The notes under the pieces are model-generated. The model was not told where the DNA came from. It saw only the letters and a program-made list of their open reading frames with translations, and ran no database searches. From positions 1-64,000 of the forward strand of contig NGFH01000003.1 of the NCBI GenBank assembly GCA_002215675.1: DNA of 64,000 bases, given 5' to 3'. Of this stretch, positions 50,936 to 59,953 are shown piece by piece. The translations under genes were made by a program, and so were the position numbers. The DNA is from Bacteroidetes bacterium 2013_40CM_41_45 (GTDB taxonomy: Bacteria; Bacteroidota; Bacteroidia; AKYH767-A; 2013-40CM-41-45). The number at the start of each line of letters is the position of its first letter. Positions within the stretch are counted from its first letter, which is position 1.

Positions 50936-51475
50936 TTATTTTACCGATTCTTTCATGATTGCTCCAACAGGAGTATTTTCTAATTCTTTGCTAAAATTTT
51001 TTATAATATTATTGATATTATCTAATCCTTCTTGTGAAAAATCGAATTCAGAAATTTTTTTAAGTAAAGGATTAATTTGCATCAAGAATGACTGAACAAC
51101 ATAAGCAATATTATCTTTTTTATTTTTTTCATATTCTAAAGCATCTTTTAGTGCCATTTCAAATTGTGGATAATTATCAATATTTCTCTTGATTTTTTCC
51201 CAAAGACCACTAGCAATAAATAATTCTATATTGAATTCATTTTCAATATCAACATTGGTCATTAAATCTAAAACAGCTATAATATTTCCATATTGAGCAG
51301 AAATATAATTTCTTTCTTCATTTTCAAAATATATTTGCATAAATGTATTGATTAATATTCTTTGTTTCTCAACATTCATATAACGTTCAACTTCTATTTT
51401 TTGACCATCAAATTCAACTGAATCTAATGATTTTTGTGATTCCTTTGATTTTATCCAAGCAATCTTCTTACTCAT
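50936..51475 (-). CDS. Possible tail assembly chaperone
   Basis: 179 residues, helical. It lies between tail tube and tape-measure genes, where siphophage chaperones sit, and has a central helix-rich region (LFIASGLWEKIKRNI). No slippery sequence is visible at its end, so a classical gpG/gpGT frameshift is not supported. Confidence 0.45.
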   Translation of the reverse strand: MSKKIAWIKSKESQKSLDSVEFDGQKIEVERYMNVEKQRILINTFMQIYFENEERNYISAQYGNIIAVLDLMTNVDIENEFNIELFIASGLWEKIKRNIDNYPQFEMALKDALEYEKNKKDNIAYVVQSFLMQINPLLKKISEFDFSQEGLDNINNIIKNFSKELENTPVGAIMKESVK

Positions 51476-51655
51476 GTAATTCTCCTATTTTTTGCATTTT
51501 TTAATTATCATCTATTTTTTGTACTTTTTATGACTATATACAATAGTCATAAAAATAAACAAAAATACTAAAGATAAAAAATCATAAAAGTTATTTCACA
51601 GGTCAAATTGACCCGTAAATTCATTGATGAAATGACTGTTTTATCAATAGTATTA
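51476..51655 (-). promoter_or_regulatory. Gap with hairpins, no gene
   Basis: ATGACTAT/ATAGTCAT (about 51529-51550) and the palindrome GGTCAAATTGACC near 51601-51613 lie here. The first has T-rich flanks on the minus strand and could be a terminator after the gene at 51656-52285. No consensus promoter is evident. Confidence 0.4.
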
Positions 51656-52285
51656 TTATTTAATTAAAGACATAATCCAATCTGTTACTGGTTTGATGGT
51701 CATTACAAAATATAATGCTCCACCTCCATAAATTAATATTTTAGGTAGATTTTGTTTTATAAAAACTACCGAATCTATTTTTCCTTTGTTATCAACATCA
51801 CTTATTTTTTGATTCATTTGAATAACATCATTTTTGATTGTGGTTATGTCACTACTATTATCTTCAACTTTATTTCCAACTTTTTCTGTAAAATTTTTTA
51901 GTTCACCGACAGTTTTATCAAATCTTTCAAGTATGTCAGAAAACCTATTGATAGTTTCATCAAATCTTTCTGCAAAAAGACCAAACTTAGTAATTGTTGC
52001 ATTCATATCAACATAACCATCTTCTAACTTTCTAATTTTACTTATGTGTTCATTTAATTCAGCCCGATGAGAGCGTATTTGTTCCTGAATACTGGCTTGT
52101 CCATTTCCCCTTACCAATATTTTATCATGAATTTTGAAACCATTTTCAAGACGTTCAACATTTGGATTTATTGTATTAATTTTTTCTTCTATTGTTCTTA
52201 GTCTATTATGGTATTCATCGTTTAATTTTGAAAGTCTTTCGTACTCATTAGACAATACAGCTAATCTTTCACTTTCCTCTCCCAC
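51656..52285 (-). CDS. Coiled-coil protein with C-terminal membrane anchor
   Basis: 209 residues. Long heptad coiled coil through about residue 175 (LSNEYERLSKLNDEYHN at the start), then a single hydrophobic segment (ILIYGGGALYFVMTIKPV). Resembles phage proteins that anchor in the membrane; could be holin-like or a tail-assembly factor. No lysin is adjacent. Confidence 0.6.
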   Translation of the reverse strand: MGEESERLAVLSNEYERLSKLNDEYHNRLRTIEEKINTINPNVERLENGFKIHDKILVRGNGQASIQEQIRSHRAELNEHISKIRKLEDGYVDMNATITKFGLFAERFDETINRFSDILERFDKTVGELKNFTEKVGNKVEDNSSDITTIKNDVIQMNQKISDVDNKGKIDSVVFIKQNLPKILIYGGGALYFVMTIKPVTDWIMSLIK

Positions 52286-52308
52286 ATAACACCTCTCTAA
52301 ATAAAATT

Positions 52309-52506
52309 TTATATATCCAGTTCTATTGCATCACCAGATTTTTTATTTTCAAAATTTCCAATTATTTTTTCACCATTACCATTATTATCAATAACAATAT
52401 AGTTTTTACCAACAGCAATAATTTTATATAATTGTTTCATAAATTTCTTTTTTTCTTTTTTTGATTCTTCTTTATATTCTTTTTCTTCCTTAAAATCATT
52501 GAACAT
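52309..52506 (-). CDS. Unknown small protein, 65 aa
   Basis: ATG at 52506 is chosen because GGAGG sits 5 nt upstream. Lys/Glu-rich N-terminus, then beta strands (YKIIAVGKNYIVIDNNGNG). No family recognised. Confidence 0.65.
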   Translation of the reverse strand: MFNDFKEEKEYKEESKKEKKKFMKQLYKIIAVGKNYIVIDNNGNGEKIIGNFENKKSGDAIELDI

Positions 52507-52526
52507 AAACACCTCCAATTTAAATA

Positions 52527-52562
52527 ATAAGCGATATAAGAAAAAATTCCTATATCGCTTAT
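52527..52562 (-). terminator. Hairpin downstream of the tail tube gene
   Basis: ATAAGCGATATA and TATATCGCTTAT form a perfect 12-bp stem around a 12-nt loop. It follows the tail tube stop on the minus strand and may limit transcription of downstream genes relative to the abundant tube protein. Confidence 0.7.
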
Positions 52563-52571
52563 ATCTAATTA

Positions 52572-53606
52572 TTAAGTTGTTGTTACTGTAACATTTGCAT
52601 CTATCGAAGTTTTAGCTGTTATTGTTGCTGAAATCAAAGCTGAACCACTAGAAATCCATGTTACTAGTCCACCATGAAGAGACACGGTTGCATCACCCGT
52701 AGAACTAGAACCAAATGTCAAATCAGCTAATGGTGCTAAGAAGGCGGCCCCACTTGATGGAACTGCCCATACAACCAATTGTTTTGTTCCTGAAGCAAGA
52801 GTAAAATCACCACCTTGAATTCCAAGAGCAACGACGGAATCATACCAATTTGCATTATCTAATATTTCTATTAATTTTGCAAGAACTGGTGTATTCAAGC
52901 ATGAAGCTGTTGTCAAATCAGTATTTGCTAAAGCACGAATTTTCAATGGAGTTGTAGAAACACCATCCGATGTCATTGACAAAGAAAATGCACCAGTCAA
53001 AGTAGCTGTTGGAACAATAATTTGAACAACACCAATTCTACTAGTTGTTTCTTGTGAACTAATTAAAAGAGTTTCCATTTCAACTCTAACAATTGATGGT
53101 AGAACATCTGCTTCGATTGTTAATGAACGAGCCGCAGAATTTAAATGATAATATCTTACACAAACAACATCACCACTTGTACCTGTACTAGATGCAAAAG
53201 TTGAACCTGAGAATGTAACTTTATCAACTGTTCCGTCAATTTGAGTTACCCAACCGTAGATTGTTGTTCCTGTTACGGACAATGGAGTTCCTGTAACTGT
53301 TCCGCTTCCAGATGCTCCTAAAGTAATTGTTTCTTCTGTATAAACATTATCTCCAGTTACAATTGATTTTCCAACCGCAGTTGCAAGAAAATCTAAATTA
53401 AATTGTGTATCATTAACAGTTAAATTTAAATCACTTGTATGATAATAAATTGCTTGTAGTTGACTACCGCGTCCACCTCTAATGTCAGTATTTCCAAGTG
53501 TCATTTCAAGACTTGAATCTACTAATGTTTTTCCAATAGCAATTAAACTATCGTTTGAAACATCATAAAGTCTAACATCGGCAACCGAAACCATAAATTT
53601 TTTCAT
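52572..53606 (-). CDS. Major tail tube protein
   Basis: 344 residues. N-terminal FMVSVADVRLYDVSND, then SLEMTLGNTDIRGGRGSQLQ, typical of phage tail tube proteins that start with a short conserved strand-loop. The C-terminal half is Ser/Thr/Ala-rich and ends in an Ig-like domain (SSGSALISATITAKTS). Strong SD GGAGG and the following hairpin fit high expression. Confidence 0.85.
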   Translation of the reverse strand: MKKFMVSVADVRLYDVSNDSLIAIGKTLVDSSLEMTLGNTDIRGGRGSQLQAIYYHTSDLNLTVNDTQFNLDFLATAVGKSIVTGDNVYTEETITLGASGSGTVTGTPLSVTGTTIYGWVTQIDGTVDKVTFSGSTFASSTGTSGDVVCVRYYHLNSAARSLTIEADVLPSIVRVEMETLLISSQETTSRIGVVQIIVPTATLTGAFSLSMTSDGVSTTPLKIRALANTDLTTASCLNTPVLAKLIEILDNANWYDSVVALGIQGGDFTLASGTKQLVVWAVPSSGAAFLAPLADLTFGSSSTGDATVSLHGGLVTWISSGSALISATITAKTSIDANVTVTTT

Positions 53607-53621
53607 GAATTACCTCCTATA

Positions 53622-54365
53622 TTATTTTTTACCACTTAATTTTTTTTCAACTGAATCTGTGGCAATAAGATTTTCGTTTCTATCTGATTCTAAATCAGAC
53701 ATCCAATGTTTTATAAAACTTTTATCTTTAAATTCCACAAGTCCACTTAATGAGGCAGATAAATATATTTGATAATGAAGTTTTACGTCAACTCTTTGTA
53801 ATGTTTTTACAAATTTTCTTATTGTCATATTAAAAATATCATCCATATTCATAGATGTAGAAATTAATATGCATATTATTTGGTCTTCAAGAGAACCCAT
53901 TCTTGTATTAGAAGATTTGTTTTTAAAATTTCTTGCTTCCTTTAATTTATCTCGAATTTCTTTTTGAATTGTTTCATCTTCCAATTCTATTGAATTTTGT
54001 TCACATATAATTTTTCTTATGTTTTCAAAATCATTTCCATTAATAATTTTATCATCAATTTTTATTATTGGTTTTTTTTTATTATCAAAACCAAATGATA
54101 TGTTTTCATTATCAATTTTTGTAGACAATGATAATATTATGTTTAATTTTTCTAATAAATTATTTTGTTTATTAGATATGGAAAAAAGATATTCGAGATA
54201 ATTCATAGTAATTATATTAACATCTGGAATGCTATTTTTATCAATTGTTAAACAATCAATATAATAATTAAATAATATGTAATCTGACATTAACACTGGA
54301 TAAAGTAAAATTCCATTTATTGGAACTGGCTTATCAAAGATATAAAAAAAATCTCTTGAATTCAT
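53622..54365 (-). CDS. Tail-module protein, chaperone-like by context
   Basis: 247 residues. The C-terminal part (SLEDQIICILISTSMNMDD, then FVKTLQRVDVKLHYQIYLSA) resembles proteins found next to tail genes in clostridial phages and may be a tail assembly factor. N-terminal DKPVPINGILLYPV. Stop of the preceding gene overlaps its ATG. Confidence 0.5.
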   Translation of the reverse strand: MNSRDFFYIFDKPVPINGILLYPVLMSDYILFNYYIDCLTIDKNSIPDVNIITMNYLEYLFSISNKQNNLLEKLNIILSLSTKIDNENISFGFDNKKKPIIKIDDKIINGNDFENIRKIICEQNSIELEDETIQKEIRDKLKEARNFKNKSSNTRMGSLEDQIICILISTSMNMDDIFNMTIRKFVKTLQRVDVKLHYQIYLSASLSGLVEFKDKSFIKHWMSDLESDRNENLIATDSVEKKLSGKK

Positions 54366-54904
54366 TATCCCACCTTTGCAGACATGACTATTCTTTTTCC
54401 TTTGAATGGAATTTGACCAGAAGGATATTCTCTATTTTCTTTATTTCCCATTACATCAAAAAATAAATTTCCCAATGCTCCAATACCATTCCAACCATTA
54501 AATTTTTCTATTATGATTTGACAAATAGTATCAGTTCTTGTTGTATAATTACTCAATGTATTGACTCTATAATGTGCATATACGTCAAAATTCATTGATA
54601 TTGTTCCAACAGTTCTATTTTCAGGAAATATAGAATAAGGCCAAATTCTTATAACACAAGCTTCATGTACCCATGCATTGATTTGTCCTTCATCAGAAAA
54701 TACTCTAAATAGAGTTTCATCCTTTTGACCCCCATATATCAATGATTGTTTTTGACTCAAAGTTAAATTTGGTTTTTTCCATGCATCTGCATCACTATAG
54801 AACATCAATTTCCAAGTCATCTCATCAGTTTCTAACAAATATTTTATACAATTATATGAATAATTTGGAAGATTTGAATATTTATTATAGGCAAATGAAT
54901 CCAT
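54365..54904 (-). CDS. Unknown head-tail or tail completion candidate
   Basis: 179 residues. Contains TWKLMFYSDADAWKKPN and a beta-rich core with RVNTLSNYTTRTDTICQIIIE. Position between connector and tail tube genes suggests a tail completion role; no sequence family recognised. Confidence 0.55.
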   Translation of the reverse strand: MDSFAYNKYSNLPNYSYNCIKYLLETDEMTWKLMFYSDADAWKKPNLTLSQKQSLIYGGQKDETLFRVFSDEGQINAWVHEACVIRIWPYSIFPENRTVGTISMNFDVYAHYRVNTLSNYTTRTDTICQIIIEKFNGWNGIGALGNLFFDVMGNKENREYPSGQIPFKGKRIVMSAKVG

Positions 54905-54933
54905 ATTATAAAACTCCTTTAAATTCTAACATA

Positions 54934-56220
54934 TTACCAAGCACCACGAAGCCAGTATTCAACAATCTCAGTATGAATACCAGATTCTATTTTTATTTTT
55001 AATGATGAATTCAAATATCTAGAAATATTTGTAATTGAAAAATGATTTCCATCTATAACATTATAGCTAAATTTAGATATTGGTACAGTGTTCGATATAT
55101 CAACAGTAATAGTAAATGTATCAGATTGTACAACATCATTCAACCATAAATAAACAGAATATATTTCTACAGAACCTTCTAAAATAGAATTTGTTGAAGG
55201 GTCAAGAATTATTTCATAATTATTTGATGGTGATGATATAACTGAAATTAAACATTCATCATAAACAGAAGAATTTCCATCAATTTCACATTTAATTGTT
55301 GCCATACCCGGAGAAATAGTTGTTACCAATCCAGATGAATCAACTCTTGCAACCAATAAATTATCGCTTGACCATGCTACAGATTTATCAAAAATAATTC
55401 CATTTATTTTAACTTCAGCAGATAAAGAAAATGTTTGACCATTTTCTATACTTATAGAATTTTTATTTATTTTTATTGTATAAATATCTTCAAATGCATC
55501 AGCCACACCATTTACAAAATCATCCGTTGTTGGATTACTTTGTCCAACAGTCATTGTTAATTTTAATAATCCTGTACTTGAATTATCACTTGTTTTTAAA
55601 TTATTGTAATTATCTATACCCCCACCCATTATTTTATATCCAACCCAATTATCAGTATTTCCAAATAGAAATCTTTGACTTGGCTGAATTTTATTCGTAG
55701 TTTCATTGAATTGTGTTACCACTTCTATAAAACCAGATGGTAAAACTAGAGAAGAACCAGCGGTACTATAATCTCTATTTTGTTTAATATCGTAATTAAT
55801 TGAACAAGGTGATGTTAGTATTGCTCCAGTTTCAGGGTCAATCCATTTCAAAACATTATTACATCTTTTGACAACGGATGAAGCGGCAAGATTTTTAATT
55901 CCTTCACTATTAATAACTATCCAATAATTATCATCAAAAAGGTACATATATCCAACATTGGAAACATGGTCTAAATTTTGAAATAATATTATTTTATAAT
56001 CATCTCCTAGATGTTGTCCTGTTCTAGTATTAATAGCATGATTCACTCTTACATCTATATCTACAAAGTTTTTTGACATTGTAGGAAATTCTTCTTTAAT
56101 AGTGTACCAATCAGTAGATGTTTTAAATTCCATATCTAAATTTTTTTGAAAATCATTTGAAAAAGAATTTTTAGGGGATTTTTGAATTGGCATGGATGCG
56201 TTTAAAAAATCATAAGGCAT
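54934..56220 (-). CDS. Virion protein with BIG2 (Ig-like) domain
   Basis: 428 residues. A clear Ig-like BIG2 domain at about 260-340 (SIENGQTFSLSAEVKING, SWAWSSDN-like VAWSSDN, VDSSGLVTTISPGMATIKC). The N-terminal part begins MPYDFLNASMPIQKSP. ATG 56220 is 2 nt after the preceding stop and is preferred over upstream in-frame codons. Probably structural, decorating head or connector. Confidence 0.75.
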   Translation of the reverse strand: MPYDFLNASMPIQKSPKNSFSNDFQKNLDMEFKTSTDWYTIKEEFPTMSKNFVDIDVRVNHAINTRTGQHLGDDYKIILFQNLDHVSNVGYMYLFDDNYWIVINSEGIKNLAASSVVKRCNNVLKWIDPETGAILTSPCSINYDIKQNRDYSTAGSSLVLPSGFIEVVTQFNETTNKIQPSQRFLFGNTDNWVGYKIMGGGIDNYNNLKTSDNSSTGLLKLTMTVGQSNPTTDDFVNGVADAFEDIYTIKINKNSISIENGQTFSLSAEVKINGIIFDKSVAWSSDNLLVARVDSSGLVTTISPGMATIKCEIDGNSSVYDECLISVISSPSNNYEIILDPSTNSILEGSVEIYSVYLWLNDVVQSDTFTITVDISNTVPISKFSYNVIDGNHFSITNISRYLNSSLKIKIESGIHTEIVEYWLRGAW

Positions 56221-56222
56221 AA

Positions 56223-56687
56223 TTACCCCACAAAATTTCCGGCAAACCATGATGCCCAATCAAGATTTTTAAATCCATAGTCCACCATTGCCTGAGAACA
56301 ATCTTCATTTAATTTATCATATGAAGATTTTTTTGCATTTAAATTATTTGCTTCTGCAAATGTTTTAAAATCATCATCTTGAACATGAAGTCTCATTTGT
56401 AAAATGTCATTAACTTCTTTGCCAAGCCATTCTTTTACCATGAATTTTGATAATATTATTTTATTTATTTCTGTCATGATGAAATTAAATTCTTTTGAAG
56501 AATCATTTCTATCTGATAAATTTTGTGTACAAGGGTCAAATCCTCTTGTTGCTAAAATTAAAAATCCTGTAAGATATGTTTCAAAATTTGAAATACCAGT
56601 TGTTGGTGTATTATATAAATCAATTAATCTATAGTCTGATAATTGTTGCATAAAGAGGTCAAAGATTTCTGAAAACGAAGTTCCCAT
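56223..56687 (-). CDS. Head-tail connector-region protein, 154 aa
   Basis: Helical; SEIFDLFMQQLSDYRLIDLY and ILSKFMVKEWLGKEVNDILQ. Small helical proteins downstream of capsid genes are often connector or neck proteins. Strong SD GGAGG. Exact role unknown. Confidence 0.6.
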   Translation of the reverse strand: MGTSFSEIFDLFMQQLSDYRLIDLYNTPTTGISNFETYLTGFLILATRGFDPCTQNLSDRNDSSKEFNFIMTEINKIILSKFMVKEWLGKEVNDILQMRLHVQDDDFKTFAEANNLNAKKSSYDKLNEDCSQAMVDYGFKNLDWASWFAGNFVG

Positions 56688-56713
56688 ATTTCCTCCTTAT
56701 TATATTAAAAATA

Positions 56714-56739
56714 CAATTCCCGTTATGTAACAGGAATTG
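56714..56739 (-). terminator. Intrinsic terminator (minus strand)
   Basis: CAATTCCTGTT and AACGGGAATTG form an 11-bp stem with loop ACAT, then TATTTTTAA on the minus strand. It overlaps the stop of the gene at 56723-57319. Confidence 0.75.
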
Positions 56740-57319
56740 CATCTAATGCTTTAGCTTCTTCAGCTAATTTTGATAAATCTGTTCCACTTATTTTTGAAAT
56801 TTGTGAAATGATATTTAAATCTAATTCATTTACTTTCATTTCTTGCACAAGCATCGAATCTATATTTTCTCTTTGTGCTGGAGTTGCGCTTTGATAAAGT
56901 TTTACAGCCAATTTGGAATCACAATTAAGAATTTTTTCAATCATTGATTTAGAAAGAATATTTGCATACATGTCATTAAGTCCATGTTTTCTGATAATTT
57001 TTTCATTTAATATATAAAAATATCCTTTTTCCATGAAACTTCTATAATTTTCCATAACACTAGCTAAATCATTATATAGAATTCTTTTTACTTCACCAAA
57101 ATCATTAAAAGAAAAACGCTTTCCTTTTCCTGATGGTTCTGTACTAAGATTTAATTTTCCGGGATATAAACTCATTACTTCAATATATGAATCTAAACGA
57201 AACTCTAAATCTTCTTCTTGATTTCTCAATTTTTCATTTTCCAATTCAATTCTTGCTAATTTTTCGACCAAAGTTTCTTCAACTTTAGTTGTTGGTTGTA
57301 CTTTTTTTTCTGTAGCCAT
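56723..57319 (-). CDS. Helical protein downstream of the capsid gene
   Basis: 198 residues, Lys/Glu-rich coiled-coil-like N-terminus (EKLARIELENEKLRNQEED) and a helical C-terminus. Located between capsid and connector genes; may be a capsid accessory or neck protein. No family recognised. Confidence 0.6.
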   Translation of the reverse strand: MATEKKVQPTTKVEETLVEKLARIELENEKLRNQEEDLEFRLDSYIEVMSLYPGKLNLSTEPSGKGKRFSFNDFGEVKRILYNDLASVMENYRSFMEKGYFYILNEKIIRKHGLNDMYANILSKSMIEKILNCDSKLAVKLYQSATPAQRENIDSMLVQEMKVNELDLNIISQISKISGTDLSKLAEEAKALDAIPVT

Positions 57320-57353
57320 TTCTCCTCTTTATATTTATAATTTGAATTTTTTA

Positions 57354-57393
57354 TTTAGGGAATGTTCTATAATTAAATAAAACATTCCCTAAA
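57354..57393 (-). terminator. Hairpin after major capsid gene
   Basis: TTTAGGGAATGTT and AACATTCCCTAAA form a perfect 13-bp stem. It follows the capsid stop on the minus strand and likely sets the high capsid-to-neighbour mRNA ratio. Confidence 0.75.
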
Positions 57394-57427
57394 TTTTATA
57401 TTATTATTTTTATAGAAATAATAAAAA

Positions 57428-58555
57428 CTATGGTAATGTCATAACACCGGCAATTGCATTTGTCGCAATACCAGATGCCCAACTCTTCATAAGAGTTGCA
57501 TTTTGGTTAAGATTTGCATTAGCAAAATTATTATCAACATTTGCCAATGTTGTTCCTTCGATAACTAATTTTACAAGTTTATTCGCTGATGGAGAAATCA
57601 CATACAAGCGAGTATCATCTAAAACTAGGCTAAAAGGTGTTGTCCAATCAGCTACTTGTGGTAATGCCATTACATCATATGTTCCCATAGTGTTAATATA
57701 ACCAATACGAACATAATCTGATTCCAAAGTATATCTGTAATTTGCATCTGCCGGTAAAACACTCAATAGAGCGACTGGAGTTCCAACAATAATGGCTTTA
57801 TTTCCACCATTCCATGCAGAAACCTTTTGAGCCAAAGTGATTAAATCAGATTGACTATATCCAGCGTACTTCAATTTTGCATTGCCTGAAGATGTAAGAT
57901 TTGTCATAGCAGTATTGAACGTAGTATAAACATCTCTTGTCATTTCTGATTCAAGTGAACGAATAACTTTTGTTACAAAATCTCCCAATGATTCTTTTCC
58001 GGCCAAAACCTTGTAAAGAGAAACTTGTGTTGATAATTCACGCATTACAGGAACAAGTGTAACTTGTCCTTCAAATTGCTTATGAATTTCTCCGGTTCTC
58101 ATGCCTTTACCAGCTTTTGAAACCACAAATAAATCACGAGGTTTAATATCGAATGAAGCAGAATCTCCCCAATCAAGTGCTTTTACATCAGTATAAATAC
58201 CAATACTATCAATTAATGTATCTGGAAGAACCATATCAACAAGAGCGTTGATAACAGCAAAAGTAGCCCATTTAACCATAGGGTTACTAATCCATTGTTC
58301 TAAAGGAAGTTGTTCAAAATGAGCAACACCTGCATGGCGTAAAATTTCACGCTTCAAGCTTGCATTCATTTGAGTTTCTTTTTCATCAAACGTAATTGTT
58401 GTTCCATCTGGACGATTACGTTGAAAATCATATTGTTTTCCATTGTTCTTGTTTTGCATTGAACGATAATGGTTGTAATAGTCCAAAAATGATTTATATG
58501 GACTTAAAAATGTTTCGCCTCCGGCGAATTGTATAACTTTATTAGTAATTTTCAT
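57428..58555 (-). CDS. Major capsid protein
   Basis: 375 residues. N-terminal helix and arm (FLSPYKSFLDYYNHYRSM), central SFDIKPRDLFVVSKAGKGMR and a C-terminal beta-rich region. It follows the protease/scaffold and decoration-like genes, has GGAGG, and is bounded by a strong hairpin. HK97 fold is expected from context; it cannot be proved by eye. Confidence 0.82.
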   Translation of the reverse strand: MKITNKVIQFAGGETFLSPYKSFLDYYNHYRSMQNKNNGKQYDFQRNRPDGTTITFDEKETQMNASLKREILRHAGVAHFEQLPLEQWISNPMVKWATFAVINALVDMVLPDTLIDSIGIYTDVKALDWGDSASFDIKPRDLFVVSKAGKGMRTGEIHKQFEGQVTLVPVMRELSTQVSLYKVLAGKESLGDFVTKVIRSLESEMTRDVYTTFNTAMTNLTSSGNAKLKYAGYSQSDLITLAQKVSAWNGGNKAIIVGTPVALLSVLPADANYRYTLESDYVRIGYINTMGTYDVMALPQVADWTTPFSLVLDDTRLYVISPSANKLVKLVIEGTTLANVDNNFANANLNQNATLMKSWASGIATNAIAGVMTLP

Positions 58556-58584
58556 TATATTTTTATCCTCCTATATCTATAGTA

Positions 58585-59124
58585 TTACGCAACAGCCACA
58601 ACTTCAAACAAGTAGGCAGTAACACGTTGTGTATCAATTCCGCCTGTACCAATAGAAATATAGTCAGTTGAAATTAATTTTAAAGTTAAACCTGAAACAG
58701 CACTAGCCGCCCAAGTTAATTTTTGAGCCGCATTTGTTGCAACAACAAATCCGTTTGATGATTTTGTTCCAGCAACAGCATCGGCACTCATCAAAATTAA
58801 GTCACCCATTACTGGTTGAAACACTGAAAAAATATCCCCAATTTCATTTCTGAAATTTCTTGGGTCAGGGTCTAATCCCTTATATTTTGAACTTCCAGAA
58901 ACAGTTACAACAACTTCTGGTTCATAAGCCATCCATAGATTAACTAAATCACTAGTAGTAGGTGCAGTAATAACCCAAACTTCACCTTCACCAGTTGTAG
59001 TAGATTTTGTTAGAAGATTTCCAACACTACCATTTTCATAAGCACTAGCACTTACAGCGGCACGATTATATGAATCAATGTTTAAAGCCGCAACTTTTGT
59101 TTGTACGATTACTCCGTATGCCAT
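58585..59124 (-). CDS. Probable capsid decoration protein
   Basis: 179 residues, Ala/Thr/Val-rich and beta-rich (GEVWVITAPTTSDLVNLWMA). Lies between protease/scaffold and major capsid genes, the usual position for a head decoration protein. SD GGAGA. Confidence 0.65.
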   Translation of the reverse strand: MAYGVIVQTKVAALNIDSYNRAAVSASAYENGSVGNLLTKSTTTGEGEVWVITAPTTSDLVNLWMAYEPEVVVTVSGSSKYKGLDPDPRNFRNEIGDIFSVFQPVMGDLILMSADAVAGTKSSNGFVVATNAAQKLTWAASAVSGLTLKLISTDYISIGTGGIDTQRVTAYLFEVVAVA

Positions 59125-59137
59125 AATTTATCTCCTT

Positions 59138-59953
59138 TTATTCCCATAATTTTTCTTGCTTTGGTTTTCTTTCAGAAAAAGGAAGTTGCATTCTTATAAT
59201 GTCATCTTTTTCCTTATCTTTACTTCCAGCATAAACAAATGCCTTTGCTTTTACCATATTTGTATAAGAATCCATATTTTCTAAACTAAATTCTAAAGAC
59301 AAATTGCGGCATTTTTCAATTTCTGCATCTGGCATTCCAACTTCCATCGCTTCATTTAAAACTTTTTCTACTGCAAAACTAAATTTTTCCAATTCTGAAT
59401 TTTTCTTGTATTGTTTTAATTCTACATTTTCTTTTGACATTTCATTGATTGTTGCAGAATCTTTTGCAATAGCCAAAGATGCTTCCTTAACAAAATTAAT
59501 CATTGAATTAGTAATATTTTTTAATTTAGCATCAGAACCTTTTGCAATTTCAACAGCGCAAGATTCAAGTAAACTATAGAATACACTTTTATTCTTATCT
59601 TTTTCAGACATTTGACGATATGTTTTTGTTTCTGATTCTAAAAATGAAAGAATTGCTTTTACATCAAGATTTTCATTCAATGACATATTTACATCTTCTT
59701 TTTCTTCTGCGTCAGAACCAACTGTTGAATCAGCATAAGATTCTTTTACATCACCCTTATCTCCCTCTTTTTTATCTTCTTTTTTTTCTTTTTCAGGAGT
59801 TTCTTTTTTTTCTTCTTCAGGTGTTTCTTCTTTAGCAAAAGTTCCATCTTCTTTTGACATAACTTCTGTGTCTGTCATTTCTTCTTTTGACATAACTTCT
59901 GTGTCTGTCATTTCTTCTTTTGCCATTTCTTCTGTCTTATTTTTATCGGCCAT
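59138..59953 (-). CDS. Nested scaffold protein from an internal start
   Basis: In-frame ATG at 59953 within the protease-scaffold gene (MADKNKTEEMAKEE) is preceded by GGAGG at 59966-59962, 8 nt away. It would give a 271-residue acidic, helical protein, like the lambda Nu3 scaffold nested in C. Another internal ATG at 60577, with AGGTGAT upstream, marks the ChaB-like segment. Expression is inferred from the ribosome sites only. Confidence 0.6.
   Translation of the reverse strand: MADKNKTEEMAKEEMTDTEVMSKEEMTDTEVMSKEDGTFAKEETPEEEKKETPEKEKKEDKKEGDKGDVKESYADSTVGSDAEEKEDVNMSLNENLDVKAILSFLESETKTYRQMSEKDKNKSVFYSLLESCAVEIAKGSDAKLKNITNSMINFVKEASLAIAKDSATINEMSKENVELKQYKKNSELEKFSFAVEKVLNEAMEVGMPDAEIEKCRNLSLEFSLENMDSYTNMVKAKAFVYAGSKDKEKDDIIRMQLPFSERKPKQEKLWE

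Noticed and set aside
50930-50960. Programmed -1 frameshift for a tail chaperone pair
   Set aside because: No X-XXY-YYZ heptamer is present at the junction and the next gene has its own start.
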